From a virus, in IMG/VR virus record IMGVR_UViG_3300017759_000026, positions 1-34,591 of that record: a stretch of 34,591 nt of DNA. One strand, given 5' to 3'. The notes under the pieces were generated by a model. It was not told where the DNA came from, ran no database searches, and worked only from the letters and a program-made list of their open reading frames with translations. Below, piece after piece: positions 23,088-30,703 of this stretch. Position numbers and translations under genes: made by a program. How positions within the stretch are numbered: the stretch's first letter is position 1; every line of letters begins with the position of its first letter.

Positions 23088-24224
23088 CTATAGCTCCGAA
23101 TTAAAAGCTAACCAGGAAACACCGGCTGTACTGTTAACAAATTCTAGTAGATATATACTAGTTACTGCCATGCCACCACTTGATCTAACATATCCTAAAT
23201 CTAAGTTATTACCACCAGAATAACCATCATTATGCAAACCTGTTGGTGCACCACTGTTAGCAGCATTAAACCTACCACCTAAACTAAAATGTGCTAAGTT
23301 AGAATACTCTATTCCTGGAGGAGTTCTCATTGTTGACTCTAAAAAGAATGGACAGTTACCGTTTGTTGCAGACCAATTACTACCCAATGCCAAACCAGCA
23401 TAATTTGCAAAGTTAGAATATCTCTGATAATATCTTTGGCAGCTTTGTCTTTCTTCACCGAATGTTCGATGTTGAAATGCTGTAGCCTGTGTTCCAACTT
23501 GTAATTGCACTCCGGTAATATATAATGTTGCTGCATTTGTAGAGCACACATTGATATGTCCAGGAACTGCATAATCATATGATGTATTCCAACCACCATC
23601 AGTACTTGTACCACCATCAGAATGATCGGGTCCAAGTCCTGTGTACCATTGTACTTTCAATCCAATTGCAGTGCTACCTGCACCGTTCCATGTTCCTGTC
23701 GTTCTTGCAGGAACTGATATAGTTTTATATTCCCAAGTATTTGCAGTATTGATTGTACAATTTGCTGTAAATATTTGTGTATCATCATGATTCATAAGTG
23801 TAAATGGTATTGAACCAGTAACACTACACTTAATATAAAATGAACAAACTAAAGGTTGAGCAGCTGCAGTACCAAATCCAACATGAGCAATATTCTTTGC
23901 TTCAACTCTTTGACCGATCATAGCATATTGTGTGCCGGTAAATGTAGTTGCAGCTTTTGATGTCATTAATAATGAATACCCAAATGCACCTCCTGGTGTA
24001 TCTGTTGATTGTGATATTCTCATTGTGTCGGTCGGATTACCAGAAAAATTAAATCTATCAATTGCATACAATGAAGCAGTTGTACTATCGACATAGGTTG
24101 TACCTTGTGTCAATCTTTGTGCAACATGCATCGCGCCATTGATAATCATATTCTGATTATCAGATTGCGTATGACCACTATTCTTGCGACCTATCATTTT
24201 AGCAATTTGCTGATTTCTGCTCAT
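23088..24224 (-). CDS. Tail fibre / receptor-binding-type protein (378 aa)
   Basis: After an S-R-N-Q-Q-I-A-K-M-I docking-type peptide comes the hallmark N-Q-N-M-I-I-N-G-A-M-H-V-A-Q-R (residues ~23-37). It opens a widespread phage fibre domain of about 250 residues. Within it are a Y-A-I-D-R-F segment, Q-S-T-D-T-P-G-G, T-W-E-Y-K-T-I-S-V-P, and the closing I-T-G-V-Q-L-Q-V-G plus F-G-E-E-R-Q-S-C-Q-R-Y-Y-Q-R-Y (~250-275). The remaining ~100 residues are variable. It shares a TAATG junction with the 542-aa fibre upstream. The exact receptor type is unknown. Confidence 0.82.
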   Translation of the reverse strand: MSRNQQIAKMIGRKNSGHTQSDNQNMIINGAMHVAQRLTQGTTYVDSTTASLYAIDRFNFSGNPTDTMRISQSTDTPGGAFGYSLLMTSKAATTFTGTQYAMIGQRVEAKNIAHVGFGTAAAQPLVCSFYIKCSVTGSIPFTLMNHDDTQIFTANCTINTANTWEYKTISVPARTTGTWNGAGSTAIGLKVQWYTGLGPDHSDGGTSTDGGWNTSYDYAVPGHINVCSTNAATLYITGVQLQVGTQATAFQHRTFGEERQSCQRYYQRYSNFANYAGLALGSNWSATNGNCPFFLESTMRTPPGIEYSNLAHFSLGGRFNAANSGAPTGLHNDGYSGGNNLDLGYVRSSGGMAVTSIYLLEFVNSTAGVSWLAFNSEL

Positions 24225-25852
24225 TAACTTATCACCAAGTTACCGTTGATTGTTAGTGTTATACCACTATCGAATGATATAGGTCCAGCACAATGTGCAT
24301 TTAAACTACTGTCTATTGTGGTATTTATAGTAAGTGTTTGAGGATTAGTTCTGAACATACCACCTAATAATGCGTTACTACTTCCACCGCCGAATTTACT
24401 AACTACCACTACATCGTTTGAATCTGTAGTTTGTGCAAGAACAATTGATGTGCCACTTGTTGCAGTATAATCTTGAGAATCAACAAGTAGGATACCATTT
24501 AAGAAAACCTGTACATTTCCGACATCGTATGATAATGTACCACCGTGTGTCGCAAGTCCACTAAATGTTGTTTGTGGTGATGCAGATACAAATTTATATT
24601 GTGCGTGGTCAGTACCACCTGCTCCAGTAAATTTAGTAATACTTACAATATCGCCAGAATCTGTGGCAACACCTAATACAACAGAATTTCCAGTCGTTGC
24701 TGTATAATCTGCGGAATCTACTAATAAAATACCATTTTGAAATACTATAATGTTTCCAGAATTATATACTAGTGCAGCACCATTATCGTCATTGCCTGAA
24801 ATAGTTGTAGTAGGATGAGCAGTTGTGTATGTAAACGTAGTTTGTTTTGCTTGTGAGTTTACTAAATTCAATGTAGTTGCAGAATCTAGACCACCACCGC
24901 CTCCACCTCCGCCTGAAACAGTAATTGTCTTTGTTGCACCAGAACCAGTTGCAGTTACTCCTGATCCTACAAAATTAAGAGTCGTGGCAGATGTTGAAAG
25001 AGAGGAACCTTCTTCTTGTACAGTAATCGCACCGCCGGATTGTCTTAATTGAATGTATGCACTATCGACAATTGCTGAAATACCAGATGAATCTTGGAAT
25101 CTATCTCTTAATTGAACATATGCGCTGTCAATCAATTGTGTTGTAAGTGCAGAATCTAATGCAGTACCAACAATTGCACTAACCATGGCAGAATCAAAAG
25201 ATAATTGATGAAATGTTGTAAGAGGTGCAATATTGACATACATATATTGATTATCAAACGGAGGTGCATAACCAGCCATAGATGGAGTAAAATCAATATA
25301 ACCTAAATTTGGTGCGCCTCCATACATCGCTCCTGTGTCAGACACAGCAGTGATAGTTCTTGCATCAGCACCACCTGAATTTCGCGCAACCGCCATGCCA
25401 ATACCAAAGTTTTCAGAAGGTAATTGACCTGCCGGAACAATATCAAAGTATGCTCTTGTTATCGTTCCGTTATTTGTTTGCACACGAAAGTTAGTATTGG
25501 TATATCCAGCTCCTGGACCCGCTATATTTGTAAGTACATAAGCATCTCCTCGACCAGCACCACCAGCAAGATATGCTATATCGCCGACTCTAACTTGACC
25601 GATTTCAGCTCCTAAGCCATTATGTTGACTAAGTACGTTAAGTGCACCTATAGAGTCCATTCTGAAAACACGAGGATCTGTACCAGCTGTCCTATCCGAA
25701 TCTGAAGCGGTACTAATAAGTGTGTTTATGCTAGCTGAATCAACTGATAGATCAGTTATAACAATGTTCTTTGAACTTTGAACGAGTGCAGCTATGGCTC
25801 TATTTCTGGAGCGGTAGGTTTTTTCTGATGAACTACCTTTACGTTCAGACAT
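24224..25852 (-). CDS. Modular tail fibre with DSAY and FLNG repeats (542 aa)
   Basis: The N-terminus holds the S-R-N-R-A-I-A-A-L-V docking-type peptide (residues ~15-24). Then come a globular part (~25-210) and two D-S-A-Y-V/I-Q-L-R repeats (~240-272). Next are a segment T-V-Q-E-E-G-S-S-L-S-T ending T-K-T-I-T-V and an eight-glycine hinge (~318). Two ~75-residue F-L/Q-N-G-I-L-L-V-D-S-x-D-Y-T-A repeats follow (~335-490), and the chain ends in the A-G-P-I-S-F-D-S-G-I-T-L-T-I unit. Several modules recur in the 1479-aa fibre with recognisable DNA similarity. It has its own late promoter and an AAGGA ribosome site, with a leader of only ~11 bases. Confidence 0.83.
   Translation of the reverse strand: MSERKGSSSEKTYRSRNRAIAALVQSSKNIVITDLSVDSASINTLISTASDSDRTAGTDPRVFRMDSIGALNVLSQHNGLGAEIGQVRVGDIAYLAGGAGRGDAYVLTNIAGPGAGYTNTNFRVQTNNGTITRAYFDIVPAGQLPSENFGIGMAVARNSGGADARTITAVSDTGAMYGGAPNLGYIDFTPSMAGYAPPFDNQYMYVNIAPLTTFHQLSFDSAMVSAIVGTALDSALTTQLIDSAYVQLRDRFQDSSGISAIVDSAYIQLRQSGGAITVQEEGSSLSTSATTLNFVGSGVTATGSGATKTITVSGGGGGGGGLDSATTLNLVNSQAKQTTFTYTTAHPTTTISGNDDNGAALVYNSGNIIVFQNGILLVDSADYTATTGNSVVLGVATDSGDIVSITKFTGAGGTDHAQYKFVSASPQTTFSGLATHGGTLSYDVGNVQVFLNGILLVDSQDYTATSGTSIVLAQTTDSNDVVVVSKFGGGSSNALLGGMFRTNPQTLTINTTIDSSLNAHCAGPISFDSGITLTINGNLVIS
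24376..24845 (-). repeat. Two tandem ~75-codon FLNG-type repeats in the 542-aa fibre
   Basis: Each unit encodes a stretch ending T-F/I-S-G, then L-x-Y-x-x-G-N-I/V-x-V-F-x-N-G-I-L-L-V-D-S-x-D-Y-T-A-T and a strand V-V-L-x-x-x-T-D-S-x-D-I/V-V. Five more copies lie in the 1479-aa fibre. Confidence 0.8.
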
Positions 25853-25861
25853 ATTACTTCC

Positions 25862-25885
25862 TTATCGGTATTTATAAGTAGTCAT
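25862..25885 (-). other. Seven-codon mini-ORF at a GDLA junction
   Basis: The end of the 25882 gene (GGAGACCTTGCATGA) creates the usual ribosome site and ATGA start, but the frame (M-T-T-Y-K-Y-R) stops after seven codons. The late promoter element lies inside it. It looks like a relic of a former cassette or a spacer; expression is unproven. Confidence 0.45.
25869..25876 (-). promoter_or_regulatory. T4-type late promoter element TATAAATA for the 542-aa fibre
   Basis: Exact element between the 25882 and 25852 genes. Predicted start is at ~25863, giving a short leader that carries AAGGA before the ATG. Confidence 0.78.
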
Positions 25886-26226
25886 GCAAGGTCTCCTATC
25901 ACTGCAACATGATTTTGGCATACTGAATGTGCATTGTCAGCTGTAAAGACTTCAGTATCAACTTTTGCAGTTGTCATGACAATAACTGCAAGACTTCTGT
26001 TAGAAGGATTGGTATTAATACCATTAGATGCACCACCACCACCGGCTACTGGACAATAATATAAATTAGTCATGACAATACTTAAATTTACTTCAACCTC
26101 ATCAGAGTTATCTGTTAAACTAGACACTGCAAAGCTGCCATTTGGATTCGGTGGGTTATCTACAGTGCTAAAATAAACCCATGCCTTTACAGTGTCATAT
26201 CCTCTTATAACATTTATATTTGCCAT
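25882..26226 (-). CDS. Short tail-fibre/adhesin-like protein, GDLA family, isolated copy (114 aa)
   Basis: A shorter, isolated family member between the two long fibres. It keeps F-A-V-S-S-L-T-D-N near residue 32 and the end V-A-V-I-G-D-L-A. The F-T-N-N-F segment is replaced by I-V-M-T-N-L, and the N-terminal motif is reduced (MANINVIRGYDTVKAW). It begins one base after the stop of the 1479-aa fibre. Its end still carries GGAGACCTTGCATGA, although no paralogue follows. It may serve as a tip partner of the long fibre ahead of it; that is a guess from position. Confidence 0.7.
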   Translation of the reverse strand: MANINVIRGYDTVKAWVYFSTVDNPPNPNGSFAVSSLTDNSDEVEVNLSIVMTNLYYCPVAGGGGASNGINTNPSNRSLAVIVMTTAKVDTEVFTADNAHSVCQNHVAVIGDLA

Positions 26227-26227
26227 A

Positions 26228-29200
26228 TTAGTTCTCTATCAATATCCAACCTTGAGTAGTGTTATAATACACTAATCCTAAACCGGCTCTGTTTACGTTA
26301 ATTGTTACATCTGAATCGGCACCTATAATTTTATGACCATTTCTTGCGACTGTAATATTATTTGTCGATGCACTACCAGTCGCATCAATAATTCTAATTT
26401 CATCACCTAAAGCTGCAGACGATGGAAGTGTTATTGTTTTTGCTGCTGATGTATCAATAAAGAGTTTATCACCAGCCACTGCAGTTACGGATGAATCAGT
26501 AGGAGCAGACCACGCATTTGTTCTTAAAGTGTTGTTGTTACTCACAAAAGATGTAATTTTCAGTTCATCATTAGCAAGTGCACCAGACAGAAGTCTAACC
26601 GACATACCGTTGTTTGCTACATAATCATCTGAATCATTCAATAACAAACCATTTAAATGTACTTGAATATTATCTGGGTTGTATGCAAGACTTTTACCTG
26701 TTATATCATTACCATTGAAGATTGTTTGTGCAGAGTCTGCAGTAAACTTGTACATCTCCATATTTTGACCAGGATTACTGAATGCAGATATAATTAACTC
26801 ATCGTTAACTGTTGCTCCACTTGCAAGAACAACCGAAGTGCCATTTACTGCAGTGAAATCTGTATTTCTTAGTATAATACCATTCAAATGAACTTGTATA
26901 GCACCTGAACTATATGCTAATGTGTCACCATTAATATCAGCACCAGTAAATGTTGTCTGACTTGCAGTTGCAGTATATTCATAATTCTTTACTGTAGGCG
27001 ATTGAATTATACCTTTACGATTAACCAAAGTAACAAGATCACCTGAATCCGTAGCACTTGCAAGAGTTACGGTAGTACCAGCATTTGTAGAATAATCGTC
27101 TGAATCCTTCAGTAATATACCGTTTAGGAACACATCAAGAGTACCACTTGAATAATCTAGTGTAACACTATTATCATCTGTACCTGTTATTGAGGTAGTA
27201 GGTGTCGCTGTAGTATAGTAATAATTCTGTTGTGCTAATCCTCTTTGGGTAGCGACACGTCCACGCCTTTCAACAATCGAGACGCTGTGTCCACTGTCGA
27301 CTCCTGTTGTGAAGGTGACTGCTGTTGTAGAGGCATTGTAATCTGTACCGACCACTTGCAAGACACCATTAAGGTAGACATCAAGATGAGTAGCATCGAT
27401 TGAACTATGACTAAATGCAGTTTGTGATGCTGTAGCCGTATACTGTGATCTTTGTGTAGTAAATTCGCCACGAGTAAAGTCCACCTTTGTGCCAATATAA
27501 GCCGAATCAACAGTCGATTGAATAAGTGATATTGTTTGTGCAGAATCAACTGTACCAGATCCTCCTCCACCACCAGCACCTTCTCTAAGTTGTACATAAT
27601 CACTGTCAATTAACTGTGTAATAAGAGCAGAATCCAGACCAGCACTTGTTAATTCACTGTAATTTGCTAATCTTAACCATGCACCTGCATGTGCATAATA
27701 TGCAGCACCAGTAGCATGAACATGTGCAAACATACCGTGATAAGTACTTGCACTTGGTAATGCTCCTAATGAGTCGTATAAGTTACCAAAGAGAACTTTA
27801 TTCCCTTCCATATCTAAATCAGATTTTGTAACTCTTAATCTTACATAAGCAGAATCAATAAGGCTAATTGTTCTTTCAGAATCAAGTGAAACTGATTCCA
27901 CATAAGCTGAATCAACAAAGTCAGTTCCAAACGTAGGTAAGAGCTTTATAACTTCTGCAGAATCAATTCCAGTTGTATTACCACCAAATTTTAGTACTGT
28001 AAGTTTATCACCACCTTCTGCTGCTGCTGAATCAAGTAAAGTAATCGATGTACCATTTGTTGCAGTATAATCAACAGAATCAAGGAGAAGTATACCATTT
28101 AGATAAACAGCAACTGCACCTGCGGTGTATGATAACGAATTGCCGTTATCATCATTTCCAGAATAAACCAGTGCGCCTGAATCTAAGGTTTTAGTAAAGA
28201 ATGTTTGTGTAAATGGACTTGCGGCTACAGAACCGGCTTCTCTAAGTTGTATGTATGAACTATCAATTAATTGAGTAACAAGGGCCGAGTCTAATCCACC
28301 ACCACCGCCTCCACCGCCAGTGGCATCTGACGCTAAAATAAATTTCTGTGTGCCGGAATCAAATTTTAATATTTGGTTATTTGTTGCACCGATAGAATTA
28401 ACGTTACTAAGTGCACCAATACTATCAATTGTTGCATTTATTAGAGCTATTGTTGCGGCTGAATCTGTACCTGCTGTTGTTCTAGCTTGTACGTAGGCAG
28501 AATCAATAAGATTTATAACTGCAGCTGAGTCTGTACCACCAGAAGCCTGCGATATTGTAATTGTTTTTGTAGCTCCAGAACCGGTTGCAGTAACTGCAGA
28601 ACCTACAAAATTAAGCGTTGTTGCTCCTGTAGAAAGACTTGATCCTTCTTCTTGTACTGTAAGCGAATAAGCTGATGGTGTATTCGTGAAGTTGTTATAG
28701 TCAAGATAGAAAGTACCAGTTTGACCATCTAAATTATCAGCATCAATATTTAAAGCATTAGCAAAAGCTTGATCTACATCTGCGGTAATAATTGAAGATA
28801 CAACGGCAGAGTCGGCAAATGAGTTATGATCAAATATTCGAATAGCGCCATGCATTTGTGCATGATATTGACATTGATAATATAGAAGATCTGGCGCATT
28901 CATCGGTACTTCGAAGAATATATCACCTACGGCTGCGCCGTTATTCGTTACACCGGTATTGTATGCACTACCAGTACCAATTACATTATTGGTCTTAATG
29001 TAAAATGGATGACCGGATGCATTAACACTAAACTTATACTTTAATCCTCTTTGTAAGTACAATGTAGGATTTGATGTATTGCCTGAGAAACCGTCGCCAT
29101 CAAAATCATATGCTCCAGAACCATTATTAACTACAGCAAAGGCTGCCGCAGCAGGTCTACGTATCTGAATATACGATGAATCAACAGTGCTTGTTACAAG

Positions 29201-30667
29201 TGATGAATCTTGGAAACGATCTCTTAACTGAATATATGCAGAGTCAACAAGTTGTTTTACTAAATCAGACTCAAGACCTTGCGAATTAATAATATCTAAT
29301 ACAGTACCAGAATCAACGAAGTCAGTACCAAATGCTGGTATAGTCGGCTTGTTTGTAAAGTTAGTGTAGTCTAGATAATACGCACCATGTTGACCATCTA
29401 ATAAATCAGCATTAATATTTAACGCATCAACAAAAGATTTAGTAACATCGTTAGTAATTCTACTTGATACATCTGTAAGATCTAAAACTGTAGGTGTGTT
29501 ACTTAAATTATTGTAGTTTGTATAAAAGCTACCATGTTGACCGTCTAATGTATCAGCATCAATACCACCGACTGTTTTAATATAAGCTGAATCGACAAGC
29601 GCAAGTACAGCAGCAGAGTCAACTGTACCTGATCCACCACCACTCTGTCTTAACTGAATATATGCAGAATCAATAATGTTAGTAACAAATGCAGAGTCTC
29701 TTTGTGTATCTACAATATCGGTAAGCAGCGCTATTGTGCCACTTGAGTCAGGCAAGTTAATCGTATTGTCTTTTGTAGGATTAACTGCTTGAACTTTTGT
29801 CTCATTCGCATTCGCCGAATCACCTTCAAAGGCAATACTCGTAATACTATTAATATTCTGATCAAGTTCTAATGTGACATTGTTTGCAGCAATACCTGCA
29901 TTAATTTGACCAGTAGTTCCTAGGAACGTTAGTGTTTCTGTAGAAGGATCAAGCGTATGTGAACCAGTATTACCTGCTAAACCAATCGTTGTACCAGACT
30001 GTCTTAACTGAATATAAGCTGAGTCGACAATATCGGTAACAAATGCGGAGTCTCTCTGTAAATCAGCCTGTCTTGCTTGTATGTAAGCACTGTCAATAAG
30101 ATTAACTGCATCTGCAGAATTAAGGAATGGAGCTTCAGCAACACGAGCAAGAACGTATGCAGAATCGACAGTATCAGTAATTGTATTATTAATTGTGACA
30201 TTGACAGTATTACCTGAATCACTGAGTGAAGAGGCAATATCCGAATCTGCTCTTGCTTTTGTATAATATAGGTTTGACCCTTCAGTAAGATCGCTCGTAG
30301 ATTTAGAAGCAAAGTCGGTATTAAAATTTGATGTAGTGTAATGATCTGCACGTAGGTTAACGTAAGCAGAATCAATTAGTGTAGCTAAGTACGATTCTGG
30401 TATACGAGTCTGAATATATGAGGAATCAATAAGATTTGTAACTTCACCAGAATCTAATTGTGCAAGCGCAATAACCTCAACAGCATTTGCAATTGCTTCT
30501 ACTCTTGCAGAATCAACAAATGCTTTGATTTGGTTACTACTATTCTTATAATAGATTTTACCGTCAGCAAAGTTAACGGCAAGTTCACCGTGACTGAGAT
30601 CACTGGTGGTTGGTACCTTACCCGCAACGGAAGACCGTTTAAGTAAAACTTTTGGTGTTACTGCCAT
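26228..30667 (-). CDS. Giant modular tail fibre with cupredoxin-like domain (1479 aa)
   Basis: The N-terminus (V-L-L-K-R-S-S-V-A-G-K-V-P-T-T-S-D-L, then G-E-L-A-V-N) is a common marine phage fibre start. Degenerate I-D-S-A-Y-I-Q-L-R repeats dominate residues ~50-500 and recur later, about 16 in all. A cupredoxin-like domain spans ~509-614 with ligand candidates H553, C599, H602 and M605. A V-Q-E-E-G-S-S-L-S-T segment lies near 675, poly-Gly hinges near 795 and 1040, and F-L-N-G-type repeats at ~814-897 and ~1072-1379. The C-terminal domain (~1380-1479) has A-K-T-I-T-L-P and G-L-V-Y-Y-N-T-T-Q-G-W. It is a long trimeric fibre by analogy. AGGA lies seven bases before the ATG. Confidence 0.87.
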   Translation of the reverse strand: MAVTPKVLLKRSSVAGKVPTTSDLSHGELAVNFADGKIYYKNSSNQIKAFVDSARVEAIANAVEVIALAQLDSGEVTNLIDSSYIQTRIPESYLATLIDSAYVNLRADHYTTSNFNTDFASKSTSDLTEGSNLYYTKARADSDIASSLSDSGNTVNVTINNTITDTVDSAYVLARVAEAPFLNSADAVNLIDSAYIQARQADLQRDSAFVTDIVDSAYIQLRQSGTTIGLAGNTGSHTLDPSTETLTFLGTTGQINAGIAANNVTLELDQNINSITSIAFEGDSANANETKVQAVNPTKDNTINLPDSSGTIALLTDIVDTQRDSAFVTNIIDSAYIQLRQSGGGSGTVDSAAVLALVDSAYIKTVGGIDADTLDGQHGSFYTNYNNLSNTPTVLDLTDVSSRITNDVTKSFVDALNINADLLDGQHGAYYLDYTNFTNKPTIPAFGTDFVDSGTVLDIINSQGLESDLVKQLVDSAYIQLRDRFQDSSLVTSTVDSSYIQIRRPAAAAFAVVNNGSGAYDFDGDGFSGNTSNPTLYLQRGLKYKFSVNASGHPFYIKTNNVIGTGSAYNTGVTNNGAAVGDIFFEVPMNAPDLLYYQCQYHAQMHGAIRIFDHNSFADSAVVSSIITADVDQAFANALNIDADNLDGQTGTFYLDYNNFTNTPSAYSLTVQEEGSSLSTGATTLNFVGSAVTATGSGATKTITISQASGGTDSAAVINLIDSAYVQARTTAGTDSAATIALINATIDSIGALSNVNSIGATNNQILKFDSGTQKFILASDATGGGGGGGGLDSALVTQLIDSSYIQLREAGSVAASPFTQTFFTKTLDSGALVYSGNDDNGNSLSYTAGAVAVYLNGILLLDSVDYTATNGTSITLLDSAAAEGGDKLTVLKFGGNTTGIDSAEVIKLLPTFGTDFVDSAYVESVSLDSERTISLIDSAYVRLRVTKSDLDMEGNKVLFGNLYDSLGALPSASTYHGMFAHVHATGAAYYAHAGAWLRLANYSELTSAGLDSALITQLIDSDYVQLREGAGGGGGSGTVDSAQTISLIQSTVDSAYIGTKVDFTRGEFTTQRSQYTATASQTAFSHSSIDATHLDVYLNGVLQVVGTDYNASTTAVTFTTGVDSGHSVSIVERRGRVATQRGLAQQNYYYTTATPTTSITGTDDNSVTLDYSSGTLDVFLNGILLKDSDDYSTNAGTTVTLASATDSGDLVTLVNRKGIIQSPTVKNYEYTATASQTTFTGADINGDTLAYSSGAIQVHLNGIILRNTDFTAVNGTSVVLASGATVNDELIISAFSNPGQNMEMYKFTADSAQTIFNGNDITGKSLAYNPDNIQVHLNGLLLNDSDDYVANNGMSVRLLSGALANDELKITSFVSNNNTLRTNAWSAPTDSSVTAVAGDKLFIDTSAAKTITLPSSAALGDEIRIIDATGSASTNNITVARNGHKIIGADSDVTINVNRAGLGLVYYNTTQGWILIEN
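26530..27455 (-). repeat. Four tandem ~75-codon FLNG-type repeats in the 1479-aa fibre
   Basis: Four consecutive units (residues ~1072-1379) each encode Y-x-Y/F-T-A/T-x-x-x-Q/P-T, x-V-x/F-L-N-G-x-x-L and a final V-x-L-x-S-G/T strand. A fifth unit lies apart at ~27975-28225. Spacing is regular, and the copies are diverged rather than identical. Confidence 0.8.
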
Positions 30668-30695
30668 TTTAATTCCTAAAAAGGATGGTTTGTGC

Positions 30696-30703
30696 TATTT
30701 ATA
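30696..30703 (-). promoter_or_regulatory. T4-type late promoter element TATAAATA for the giant fibre
   Basis: Exact element immediately after the stop codon of the 415-aa gene and 28 bases before the giant fibre start. Predicted leader is ~23 bases. Confidence 0.8.

Noticed and set aside
24322-24329. TATAAATA on the minus strand near the end of the 542-aa fibre gene
   Set aside because: It could drive the 378-aa fibre, about 100 bases on, but it is inside coding sequence and the two genes are already coupled by TAATG. Not counted as a promoter.
18557-25852. Diversity-generating retroelement acting on the fibre genes
   Set aside because: No reverse transcriptase gene and no template/variable repeat pair was seen in the window; variability among paralogues can be explained by duplication and recombination.
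27235-27609. 124-codon minus-strand frame within the giant fibre
   Set aside because: Out-of-frame shadow of the repetitive fibre coding sequence; its Leu/His-rich composition is typical of such frames.
26228-30667. CRISPR-like or noncoding tandem repeat array
   Set aside because: The repeats are codon-phased and degenerate within one open frame, so they are protein repeats.
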